Source: CBDAQV01 sp965199335 (GTDB lineage: Bacteria; Pseudomonadota; Alphaproteobacteria; CALMVH01). From it: 64,000 nt of DNA. A model generated the notes under the pieces. That model was not told the DNA's origin. It searched no databases and was given only the letters and a program-made list of their open reading frames with translations. Position 1 is the first letter of the stretch. Every line of letters begins with the position of its first letter. Below are positions 42,861 through 50,531 of the stretch, piece after piece. The stretch spans positions 620,001-684,000 of the forward strand of contig CBDAQZ010000004.1 of the NCBI GenBank assembly GCA_965199335.1, written 5' to 3'. Both the position numbers and the translations under genes were made by a program.

Positions 42861-43679
42861 CTATGTGCGCGCGTAATCGCCGGTTCGATGGGAGGGCGTT
42901 ACGCGATTTCCGATCAGGGCAGAGTTGGTAGGACTTACCATGTTCAGGGCATCCCGAGCGGCCGCGCAAACGACTGGATTGCCATCATTGTTAATGCGAT
43001 CCACGACCCTTGGCAGTTGATCCTGAAAAAGGGATACCAGCTGCGAGTTGCCGCTTTTCATGGCCACCGCACCGAGCTCGCCGAAAACCGTAAAGGCGCA
43101 AATCCTGGTACCGATATCGGGATCGCTTCCTTCGATTGCAGTGAAAGCGGCGACAAGATGCGGTAGCGCATTGTGAATATTGCTGGAAAATCTCTCATCT
43201 CCGCTTCCGATCGCCTGTCTGCCGATGGATCCTACCGCCTGCAACGCCTCCTGCCGAAGTCCGATATTTTCCACTGACGAATAAGAGGGATTCCGGTAAG
43301 TGCTCAGCTTGGCGATATCTTCCAGGGCGGCAACGCCATCGAGCCCCTGGTTTCGGATCGATAGAATCGCCCACTCCCGTCCCTTCGGCGTCTCGTAATA
43401 CGGCTCTTTCAGAATTGCACGCAAATTGCCGAGATATCTATAGCCATCCTTACCTAGGGAATAAACTTCCTGTGCAGCCAGTTGGTGGGCGGACCTGTGG
43501 TTATCCTTATCGCCTTGTGTCGCACCGGGAAATAATCTGTGGGCGAACAGGTCGTCGATACGCTCGAACTTGTTTTCCAGTGATCTTGCGAAGAACCTGT
43601 CTACCGATTCGTCCAGGGCACCCTGGAAAGCGGCGTTGAAAACCCATTTAACAGCACGCGGCAGAAGGTCCTGACTCAT
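42861..43679 (-). CDS. Unrecognised 272-residue helical protein
   Basis: I do not recognise this protein. It is largely alpha-helical, with repeated helix pairs such as LRQEALQAVGSIGRQA, HNALPHLVAAFTAIEG and RICAFTVFGELGAVAM that look like HEAT/ARM-type units, so a scaffold or binding role is plausible. No signal peptide or membrane segment is apparent. Compared with neighbours its codon use is slightly AT-richer, which may indicate later acquisition. The ATG at 43679 follows immediately on a 12-bp perfect hairpin whose 3' arm holds the only GGGGA-like ribosome binding sequence. It is downstream of glgX on the same strand, 63 bp away. Confidence 0.6.
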   Translation of the reverse strand: MSQDLLPRAVKWVFNAAFQGALDESVDRFFARSLENKFERIDDLFAHRLFPGATQGDKDNHRSAHQLAAQEVYSLGKDGYRYLGNLRAILKEPYYETPKGREWAILSIRNQGLDGVAALEDIAKLSTYRNPSYSSVENIGLRQEALQAVGSIGRQAIGSGDERFSSNIHNALPHLVAAFTAIEGSDPDIGTRICAFTVFGELGAVAMKSGNSQLVSLFQDQLPRVVDRINNDGNPVVCAAARDALNMVSPTNSALIGNRVTPSHRTGDYART

Positions 43680-43680
43680 A

Positions 43681-43726
43681 AAAATCCCCGAATTAATGTA
43701 TTCTTAATACACCATTCGGGGATTTT
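43681..43726 (-). promoter_or_regulatory. Perfect 12-bp hairpin directly before a start codon
   Basis: AAAATCCCCGAA (43681-43692) and TTCGGGGATTTT (43715-43726) are exact complements around a 22-base spacer that holds a smaller GTATT/AATAC stem. On the minus strand the 3' arm ends in a T-run, right against the ATG at 43679, so it can act as a glgX terminator. Because the arm includes the GGGGA before the ATG, it could also hide the ribosome binding site of the following gene. A TTGCGC and TATTAA pair 17 bp apart on the same strand could be a promoter inside it. Confidence 0.65.
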
Positions 43727-43742
43727 GCGCAATACCCTCACC

Positions 43743-45917
43743 TCAGGTAGCCAGTTCGCCTTCCTTCTCGGCTTCCAGCACGAACAGCAGGAATGACCGG
43801 CCGGTGACTTCGTAGGCATTGCCGAAATCGAAGCGCGGCTTGCCCGATACGACGGCGTCGTCGAGGTTGGTATCGACCAGCAGCTTCCAGTACTTGCCGT
43901 GCGCGGCGTCGGGCAGGGTGAAGTTCACCACGTCGTAATGCGCGTTGAAGATCATCAGCATGGTGGCGTCGTCGCCCTTCTTCTTGATGCCGGTCGGCTG
44001 AGCGCGGCCGTCGAGCATCATGCCCATGCATTTCGCGCCGGCATCGTTCCACTGGTCGATGCTCATCTCGGTGCCGGCAGGCGAGAACCAACTCGCGTCC
44101 TTGACCCCCAGCTCCTCGTTCCAGGTGCCGAGGATGAAACGCTGGCGGCGCAGGATGGCGTAGTTCTGGCGCAGGTGGGTGATCTTCTGTACGAACTTGA
44201 TCAGGTCCTGCCCGGCCTCGGGAATTTCCCAGTTCAGCCAGTTCAGCTCGTTATCCTGGCAATAGGTGTTGTTGTTGCCCTGCTGCGTGCGGCCGAACTC
44301 GTCGCCGGCCAGCATCATCGGCGTGCCCTGGCTCAGGAACAGGGTCGCCAGCATGTTGCGCTTCTGCCGCTCGCGCAGCTTCAGTATCTCCGGGTCGTCG
44401 GTCGGGCCTTCGGCGCCGCAGTTCCAGCTGTAGTTGTTGTTGCTGCCGTCGTTACCGCCTTCGCCGTTGGCTTCGTTGTGCTTGCCGTCGTAGCTGACTA
44501 CGTCGTTCAGCGTGAAGCCGTCATGCGCCGTCAGGAAGTTGACCGATGCCCAGGGATTGCGGCCACGATGGTTGAAGCAATCGCCCGAGCCAAGCAAGCG
44601 CGGGGCCAGCTTGGCGAGGCCGCCCTCCTCGCCTTTCCAGAAGGCACGCACCGTATCGCGGAACTTGTCGTTCCATTCTGCCCAGCCCGGCGGGAAGCCG
44701 CCGACCTGATAGCCGCCGGGTCCGCAATCCCATGGCTCGGCGATCAGCTTGGTCTGGGCCAGGGTCGGATCCTGCAGGCAGGCGTCGAGGAAACCGCAGC
44801 CCTCGTTGAAGCCGTTGGGTTCGCGGCCTAGGATCGTGGCGAGGTCGAAGCGGAACCCGTCGATCTGCATCTCGTTCGCCCAGTAGCGGAGCGAATCCGT
44901 CACCAGCTGCACGACACGGGGATAGCTGAGATTGAAGGTGTTACCCGTGCCGGTGTCGTTGATGTAGAATCGCTTGTCGTCGGCAAGGCGGTAATAGGTC
45001 GCGTTGTCGATGCCCTTGAAGCTGAGCGTCGGCCCGAGCTCGTTGCCTTCGGCGGTATGGTTGTAGACCACGTCCATGATCACTTCCAGGCCGGCATTGT
45101 GGTACTGGCCGACCATTTCCTTGAACTCGTCGATCCGGTGCGTCGCCGAGTAATGCGGCGCGGGCGCGAAGAAGCCGATCGTGTTGTAGCCCCAGTAATT
45201 GTGCAGGTTCTTTTCCTGCAGGTACTGGTCGTCGAAGAAGGCATGGACCGGCAGCAACTCCACGCTGCTGACGCCCAGCGTCTTGATGTAGTTGATGACG
45301 TCCTTGTCGCCCATGCCGGCATATTTGCCGCGCACACTCTCAGGGACCGACTTGTTCAGCATGGTGAAGCCCTTGACGTGCGCTTCGTAGAAGATCGTGC
45401 GATCCCATGGCACCCGTGGCTTTTCCTCGAACCGGGTCCAGTCGAAGCCGCCGTCGATGACGCGCGCCTTGGGCATGAACGGCGCGCTGTCCAGAGTCGA
45501 GAACGACAGGTCCTTGTCGGACGATGTTATGTCGTAGCCGAACAGGGCCGGGTTCCATTCGATCTCGCCCTGTATCGCCTTGGCATACGGGTCGAGCAGC
45601 AGCTTGTTCGGGTTGAAGCGATGTCCCGCCGCGGGCTCGTACGGGCCGTAAACGCGGTAGCCGTAGGTCGTGCCTGGCCCGAGATCCTCGACATAGCCGT
45701 GCCAGATTTCGTTGGTGTATTGCGGCAGTTCGATGCGGTCTATCTCAGTCTTGCCGTCGGCGTCGAACAGGCAGAGCTCGACCTTGGTGGCGGTGGTCGA
45801 GAAGATCGAGAAATTGATGCCGGAACCGTCCCAGGTCGCACCGAGCGGGAAGGGGGTGCCCTCGCGCACGCGGCTTTTGCTCTGGACCATGGGCGAGGAT
45901 ACGGATGCGTCGGGCAT
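43743..45917 (-). CDS. glgX: Glycogen debranching enzyme GlgX
   Basis: A 724-residue GH13 isoamylase-type enzyme cleaving alpha-1,6 branches of glycogen. An N-terminal CBM48 beta domain (about 15-130: PLGATWDGSGINFSIFS) precedes the (beta/alpha)8 barrel. The four GH13 regions are visible: DVVYNHT, GFRFDLAT with the nucleophile Asp, LIAEPWD with the acid/base Glu, and LTAHDGFTL with the third Asp. The C-terminal beta domain ends at about 720. No glgA, glgB, glgC or glgP is adjacent. It is divergent from the AI-2E-type gene with about 140 bp between them. Confidence 0.93.
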   Translation of the reverse strand: MPDASVSSPMVQSKSRVREGTPFPLGATWDGSGINFSIFSTTATKVELCLFDADGKTEIDRIELPQYTNEIWHGYVEDLGPGTTYGYRVYGPYEPAAGHRFNPNKLLLDPYAKAIQGEIEWNPALFGYDITSSDKDLSFSTLDSAPFMPKARVIDGGFDWTRFEEKPRVPWDRTIFYEAHVKGFTMLNKSVPESVRGKYAGMGDKDVINYIKTLGVSSVELLPVHAFFDDQYLQEKNLHNYWGYNTIGFFAPAPHYSATHRIDEFKEMVGQYHNAGLEVIMDVVYNHTAEGNELGPTLSFKGIDNATYYRLADDKRFYINDTGTGNTFNLSYPRVVQLVTDSLRYWANEMQIDGFRFDLATILGREPNGFNEGCGFLDACLQDPTLAQTKLIAEPWDCGPGGYQVGGFPPGWAEWNDKFRDTVRAFWKGEEGGLAKLAPRLLGSGDCFNHRGRNPWASVNFLTAHDGFTLNDVVSYDGKHNEANGEGGNDGSNNNYSWNCGAEGPTDDPEILKLRERQKRNMLATLFLSQGTPMMLAGDEFGRTQQGNNNTYCQDNELNWLNWEIPEAGQDLIKFVQKITHLRQNYAILRRQRFILGTWNEELGVKDASWFSPAGTEMSIDQWNDAGAKCMGMMLDGRAQPTGIKKKGDDATMLMIFNAHYDVVNFTLPDAAHGKYWKLLVDTNLDDAVVSGKPRFDFGNAYEVTGRSFLLFVLEAEKEGELAT

Positions 45918-46043
45918 TTGGCTCTCTTTTGGGTGTCCTCGGCCGGGGATTTCCGCTTCGGTCAGCTAGTTGAACCTTGGCTTTTCCGATTCGTTCCCGT
46001 CAAAGTGTAGATTACGCCGACTGTGCAAATCGCATCTTCCTGC

Positions 46044-46049
46044 TATACT
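46044..46049 (+). promoter_or_regulatory. Possible -10 element of the AI-2E-family gene
   Basis: TATACT lies 7 bp before the ATG at 46057. If it is used, the transcript would start at or next to the initiation codon and be leaderless or nearly so. No good -35 hexamer is seen 17 bp upstream (CTGTGC), and no ribosome binding site fits between. Confidence 0.3.
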
Positions 46050-46056
46050 GTGACGA

Positions 46057-48012
46057 ATGCTCGAAAATACGGAACGCAATCCAGACGCAGACGACCGGAT
46101 CGATACCCCGAACGGGCAGGCGACGATGACGGTCGCGATCGGCGTCGCCATGAGCGTGGCCGCACTTTACCTGGCCCGCGACGTGCTGGTGCCGCTGACC
46201 CTGTCGGCCCTGCTCAGTTTTGCCCTTTCGCCGCCGATGCTGTGGATGCGGCGGCGCGGCGTGGCGCGGGTGCCGTCGGTCGTGGTGGTGGTGACGCTGG
46301 CCTTCGTCGGCATCTTCGGTCTGGGCCGACTGGTGGTCGCCCAGATGTCGACCCTTGCCGACAATCTGCCATCCTACCAGCAGAACCTGGAGAACAAGAT
46401 CCGCTCGGTCCAGGGCGCGGCGGGCGACTCCGGCGTACTGGGCCGCGCCGCCGACATGCTGCGCAAGCTGAACGACCAGCTGGACAACAGCAGCGTCGCG
46501 CCCTCGACCGCGGGATTGAACCCGACCACCGGCAAGCCCGGCAAGGTTGCGCCGCATACCGGCATACCGATAGAACCCAGGCCGGTTCCGGTGCAGATCC
46601 AGCAATCGACGCCGGCGCCGATCCAGCTGCTGCAGAGCGTGATCGGCCCGTTGCTGGCGCCGCTGGCGACCACCGGCCTGATCGTGGTGCTGATCATCCT
46701 GTTCTTGCTGCAGCGCGAAAGCCTGCGCGACCGCTTCATCCGCCTGGTCGGCTCGCGCGACCTGCACCGCACCACCGAGGCCCTGAACGAGGCCAGCAGC
46801 CGCGTCAGCCGCTATCTGTTCCTGCAGCTGACGGTGAATGTCGTCTATTCGATACCGATCTTCTTCGGCCTGCGCGCGATCGGCGTGCCCAACGCGATAT
46901 TGTGGGCGATGCTGGTGGTACTGATGCGCTTCGTGCCCTATGTCGGCATCATCATTGCCGCCATCTTCCCGCTGGCGCTTTCTCTGGCGGTCGATCCCAA
47001 CTGGAACATGCTGATCTGGACGGCGACATTGTTCGTGTCGCTGGAGCTGGTGTTCGGCAACGTCATCGAGCCGTGGCTGTATGGGGTGAACACCGGCTTG
47101 TCGCCCGTCGCGATCATCGTCGCCGCGACGTTCTGGACGTGGCTGTGGGGACCCATCGGTCTGCTGCTGTCGACGCCGCTGACCGTGTGCCTGGTGGTGC
47201 TGGGCCGCCACGCGCCGCCGTTGCGCTTCCTGCATGTCCTGCTGGGCAACGACGCGCCGCTGGCGCCGTCCGAGACATTCTACCAGCGCCTGCTGGCCGA
47301 CGATCCGGCGGAGGCGGCGGAAACCTGCGAGGGCATGCTGAAGGAACGTACGCTGGGGCAGATCTACGACGAGGTGGTCATCCCCGCGCTGGCGCTTGCA
47401 CAGGACGACAGCAACCGCGGCGAGCTGAGCCGCAAGCTGCGCGGCCGCATCCGCGAAGGCATCGCAGAAGTGATCGAGACCTTCTCGACCCTGGAGAACG
47501 CGCCCGAGCGGGCGCAGGCGCAGACCATGATCGCCGCAGATCCCGGCGTCCCCGTGCTGTGCATCGTCGGCCGCAACGACCTGGACGAGGCGGCGACCGG
47601 CCTGCTGGTCCAGCTGCTGAACAAGCGCGACATCGGCGCGCGCCTGGTGTCGGCGGAATCGATCGTTACGCCCGACGATGCAGACCGCCAGATGGACGTG
47701 CGCGGCACGGCCAACACGCGCATCATCTGCCTGTCCTACATGAGCAACTCGCCGCTGAAGGCCAGGCTCCTGATCCGCAAGCTGCGCCGCAAGCACCTGC
47801 AGGATACCAAGGTCATCGTCGGCTTCTGGGGTTCGCGCACGGTCAGCGACGATTCGGCGAGCGAACGCCTGGCGGCGATGGGCGCCGACATGGTGGTGAC
47901 GTCGCTGCAGGATGCGGTCGACAAGATCGCGGCGGCGATCGATCCGCCCGACACGATGCTGTCCGACCTGGCGCAGGCGGCGGCCAACGCCCTGCAGCAA
48001 CGGCTGATGTAG
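46057..48012 (+). CDS. AI-2E/PerM-family membrane protein with a large C-terminal cytosolic domain
   Basis: A 651-residue protein. The N-terminal 390 residues have about eight transmembrane helices in the AI-2E/PerM arrangement: ARDVLVPLTLSALLSFALSP near the start, a long soluble loop with a Pro/Gln-rich linker (about 105-200), then the conserved GVPNAILWAMLVVLMRFVPY and WTWLWGPIGLLLSTPLTVCL. Residues from about 400 to 651 form an extra cytosolic region ending in strand-helix units (PVLCIVGRNDLDEAATGLL, TRIICLSYMSNSP, TKVIVGFWGS) that look Rossmann-like. The family includes quorum-signal and Na+/H+-type exporters, so the name is generic. The ATG at 46057 is chosen as the first in frame. Confidence 0.83.
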   Translation: MLENTERNPDADDRIDTPNGQATMTVAIGVAMSVAALYLARDVLVPLTLSALLSFALSPPMLWMRRRGVARVPSVVVVVTLAFVGIFGLGRLVVAQMSTLADNLPSYQQNLENKIRSVQGAAGDSGVLGRAADMLRKLNDQLDNSSVAPSTAGLNPTTGKPGKVAPHTGIPIEPRPVPVQIQQSTPAPIQLLQSVIGPLLAPLATTGLIVVLIILFLLQRESLRDRFIRLVGSRDLHRTTEALNEASSRVSRYLFLQLTVNVVYSIPIFFGLRAIGVPNAILWAMLVVLMRFVPYVGIIIAAIFPLALSLAVDPNWNMLIWTATLFVSLELVFGNVIEPWLYGVNTGLSPVAIIVAATFWTWLWGPIGLLLSTPLTVCLVVLGRHAPPLRFLHVLLGNDAPLAPSETFYQRLLADDPAEAAETCEGMLKERTLGQIYDEVVIPALALAQDDSNRGELSRKLRGRIREGIAEVIETFSTLENAPERAQAQTMIAADPGVPVLCIVGRNDLDEAATGLLVQLLNKRDIGARLVSAESIVTPDDADRQMDVRGTANTRIICLSYMSNSPLKARLLIRKLRRKHLQDTKVIVGFWGSRTVSDDSASERLAAMGADMVVTSLQDAVDKIAAAIDPPDTMLSDLAQAAANALQQRLM

Positions 48013-48034
48013 GCCGCGGGCCCGCCACCGCATC

Positions 48035-48931
48035 ATGAACCTGCGTGACCTGCGCTATGTCGTCGCCCTTGCCGACCTGAAACATTTCGGACGCGCTGCC
48101 GCCTTGTGCAATGTCAGCCAGCCGACGCTCAGCACGCAGCTGAAGAACCTGGAGGCGCAGCTGGGCGTGCAGCTGTTCGAGCGCGACAGCAAGCTGGTGA
48201 CGGTTACCCAGGCCGGCGCCGAGATCGTGGCGCGCGCCCGCGCAATCGTGTCCGATGCCGACGCCATCGTCGCCATGGCCAACAGCCGGCAGGACATACT
48301 GGGCACGCCCTTCCGCCTCGGCGTCATCTCGACGCTGTGCCCCTATTTCCTGCCCTGGTTCATCCCCGCCTTCCGCGAGACATTTCCGGGTGCCAGGCTG
48401 GCGATCGAGGAGGATCTGACGGCGGAGCTGATGCAGCGCATGGCCAACCGGCAGCTGGATGCGGTGATCGCGGCGCTGCCGTTGCACGACGATACGATCG
48501 AAACACGTGCCCTGTTCGACGAACCGTTCTGGTTCGCCTGCCACAAGGATCACCCTCTGGCGCACAAGCGGAAGATATCCGGCGCCGATCTGCAGGCGAA
48601 GGACATATTGCTGCTGACGGAGGGACACTGTCTGCGCGACCAGGCCCTTGCCGTGTGCCAGGCGCCATCCCCGGCAGGCGGTTCCGATTACCGCGCCACC
48701 AGCCTGTCCACCCTGCGCCAGATGGTACAGGGCAACCTGGGTACGACATTGCTGCCGGCGCTGGCAGCGCAGGCGCTGGAGCCCGATATAATGATCATCC
48801 CGCTGGCCACCCCGGTGAGCCGCACCATCGCGGCAGCGTGGCGCAAGGGCAGCAGCAGGACCGGGGACGTGCAGGCGCTGATAGCGCTGATCAGAAAGAA
48901 TCTGCCGCAAGGCGTAAAGGCTGTCCGATAG
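48035..48931 (+). CDS. oxyR: Hydrogen-peroxide-responsive LysR-type regulator OxyR
   Basis: A 298-residue LysR-family activator. The N-terminal winged helix (about 1-60) reads MNLRDLRYVVALADLKHFGR with VSQPTLSTQLKNLEAQLG. The regulatory domain has the redox pair Cys199 (EGHCLRDQ) and Cys208 (ALAVC) at exactly the E. coli OxyR positions, followed by the conserved ATSLSTLRQMVQGNLGTTLLP. It should sense peroxide by forming the disulfide. It lies 95 bp upstream of katA on the same strand; the gap contains an OxyR-like box and a promoter. Confidence 0.95.
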   Translation: MNLRDLRYVVALADLKHFGRAAALCNVSQPTLSTQLKNLEAQLGVQLFERDSKLVTVTQAGAEIVARARAIVSDADAIVAMANSRQDILGTPFRLGVISTLCPYFLPWFIPAFRETFPGARLAIEEDLTAELMQRMANRQLDAVIAALPLHDDTIETRALFDEPFWFACHKDHPLAHKRKISGADLQAKDILLLTEGHCLRDQALAVCQAPSPAGGSDYRATSLSTLRQMVQGNLGTTLLPALAAQALEPDIMIIPLATPVSRTIAAAWRKGSSRTGDVQALIALIRKNLPQGVKAVR

Positions 48932-48993
48932 TCCAGGTAAATCGACGGTATTCAAACAATCGATTTCACTGATATGGGAAACGGCGCTATACG
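48928..48993 (+). promoter_or_regulatory. OxyR-like binding site and katA promoter
   Basis: Four tetranucleotides at 11-bp spacing from 48928 (ATAG, AAAT, ATTC, CGAT) match 11 of 16 positions of the ATAG-N7-CTAT-N7-ATAG-N7-CTAT OxyR consensus. Directly downstream TTCACT (48965-48970) and TATACG (48988-48993), 17 bp apart, form a sigma70-type promoter about 34 bp ahead of the katA start. A box ending at the -35 edge is the normal position for activation. Confidence 0.45.
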
Positions 48994-49026
48994 CAGCCCA
49001 TGCAATCACATCAGGGTGAATAGACC

Positions 49027-50502
49027 ATGTCCGAAAATCCCAAGCTGACGACCACCGCCGGTGCGCCTGTTCCCGATAACCAGAACAGCATCACCGCCGG
49101 TCCGCGCGGGCCCGTGCTGCTGCAGGATTATCAGCTGCTGGAGAAGCTGGCGCACCAGAACCGCGAACGCATTCCCGAGCGCGTCGTGCATGCCAAGGGC
49201 TCGGGGGCATACGGAACGCTGACCGTCACCAACGACATCAGCAAGTACACCAAGGCGAAGATATTCTCCGAAGTCGGCAAGAAGACCGAGCTGCTGATCC
49301 GCTTCTCCACCGTCGCCGGCGAACGCGGCGCCGCCGACGCAGAGCGCGACGTGCGTGGCTTTTCGATCAAGTTCTATACCGAGGAAGGCAACTGGGACAT
49401 GGTGGGCAACAACACCCCTGTGTTCTTTGTCCGTGATCCCATGAAGTTCCCCGACTTCATCCGCACCCAGAAGCGCCACCCGGTGACCAACATGCGGTCG
49501 GCGACCGCGATGTGGGATTTCTGGTCGCTGTCGCCGGAAAGCCTGCACCAGGTCACCATCCTGTTTTCCGATCGCGGACTGCCGCAGGGTTATCGCTTCA
49601 TGAACGGCTACGGCAGCCATACGTTCAGCCTGTGGAACAACGCGGGCGAACGCTACTGGGTCAAGTTCCACTTCAAGTCGATGCAGGGCCACAGGCACTG
49701 GACCAACGACGAGGGCAACCAGGTCATCGCCAACGATCGCGAAAGCGCGCAGCGCGACCTGTACGAATCGATCGAGAAGGGCGACTTCCCGAAATGGAGC
49801 ATGAAGATACAGGTCATGCCGGAACTGGACGCGCAGAAAACGCCTTACAATCCGTTCGACCTGACCAAGGTATGGCCGCACAAGGACTACCCGCTGATCG
49901 ATGTCGGCGTGGTCGAGCTGAACCGCAACCCCGAGCATTATTTCGCCGAGATCGAGCAGTCGTCCTTCTCGCCGTCCAACATCGTGCCGGGCATCGCGTT
50001 CTCGCCCGACAAGATGCTGCAGGCACGCGTGTTCGCCTATGCCGACGCCCATCGCTACCGCGTCGGCACGCATTACGAGGCGCTGCCGGTGAACAAGCCG
50101 AAGGGCTGCCCGGTACATACGTATCATGCCGACGGCGCGATGCGCTTCGACGCACCCAAGGGCAACGACGCTTATTACGAGCCGAACTCGTTCGGCGGCC
50201 CGGTCGAGGATCCTTCGGCGAAGGAACCGCCGCTACGCATCGACGGCGACGCCGCCCGCTACAACCACCGCGAAGGCAACGACGACTATACCCAGGCGGG
50301 CAACCTGTTCAGGATGTTCGACGAAGGCCAGCGGCAGCGCCTGTTCCACAACATAGTCGCATCGATGCAGGGCGTACCGGCGGAGATCATCGCGCGCCAG
50401 ATAGAGCATTTCACCAAGTGCGACCCGGCCTATGGCGCGGGCGTTGCCGAAGAGGTCGACAAGGTCCACACCAAGCCGAACAGCTCGCCGCAAACGTCGT
50501 AA
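49027..50502 (+). CDS. katA: Small-subunit monofunctional haem catalase
   Basis: A 491-residue catalase, the size of the small-subunit clade. Active-site His55 is in RVVHAKGSGAYG, the distal Asn region in MVGNNTPVFF (about 125-134) and the proximal haem ligand Tyr338 in RVFAYADAHRYRVG. It removes hydrogen peroxide in the cytosol; no signal peptide is present. It sits directly downstream of oxyR with its own promoter and OxyR-like box, so induction by peroxide is expected. It converges with the hybrid kinase gene 28 bp away. Confidence 0.95.
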   Translation: MSENPKLTTTAGAPVPDNQNSITAGPRGPVLLQDYQLLEKLAHQNRERIPERVVHAKGSGAYGTLTVTNDISKYTKAKIFSEVGKKTELLIRFSTVAGERGAADAERDVRGFSIKFYTEEGNWDMVGNNTPVFFVRDPMKFPDFIRTQKRHPVTNMRSATAMWDFWSLSPESLHQVTILFSDRGLPQGYRFMNGYGSHTFSLWNNAGERYWVKFHFKSMQGHRHWTNDEGNQVIANDRESAQRDLYESIEKGDFPKWSMKIQVMPELDAQKTPYNPFDLTKVWPHKDYPLIDVGVVELNRNPEHYFAEIEQSSFSPSNIVPGIAFSPDKMLQARVFAYADAHRYRVGTHYEALPVNKPKGCPVHTYHADGAMRFDAPKGNDAYYEPNSFGGPVEDPSAKEPPLRIDGDAARYNHREGNDDYTQAGNLFRMFDEGQRQRLFHNIVASMQGVPAEIIARQIEHFTKCDPAYGAGVAEEVDKVHTKPNSSPQTS

Positions 50503-50506
50503 TTAA

Positions 50507-50531
50507 ATTCCCCTGCTATGGGAGGGGTAAT
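50507..50531. terminator. Weak hairpin between convergent katA and hybrid kinase genes
   Basis: CCCCT (50510-50514) pairs with AGGGG (50523-50527), extended by ATT/AAT with one bulged base. The T-rich flank AATTTAATTA follows on the minus strand. The location between two converging stops supports a shared terminator, but the stem is short. Confidence 0.35.

Noticed and set aside
46057..48012. Quorum-sensing AI-2 exporter
   Set aside because: The family name is historical and covers varied transporters. No luxS or lsr gene is nearby.
46012..48038. Very long frames in other registers over the AI-2E-type gene, up to 674 residues
   Set aside because: GC-rich codon bias leaves alternative frames open; their translations are Arg/His/Gln-rich without domains, and the 651-residue frame matches a real family.
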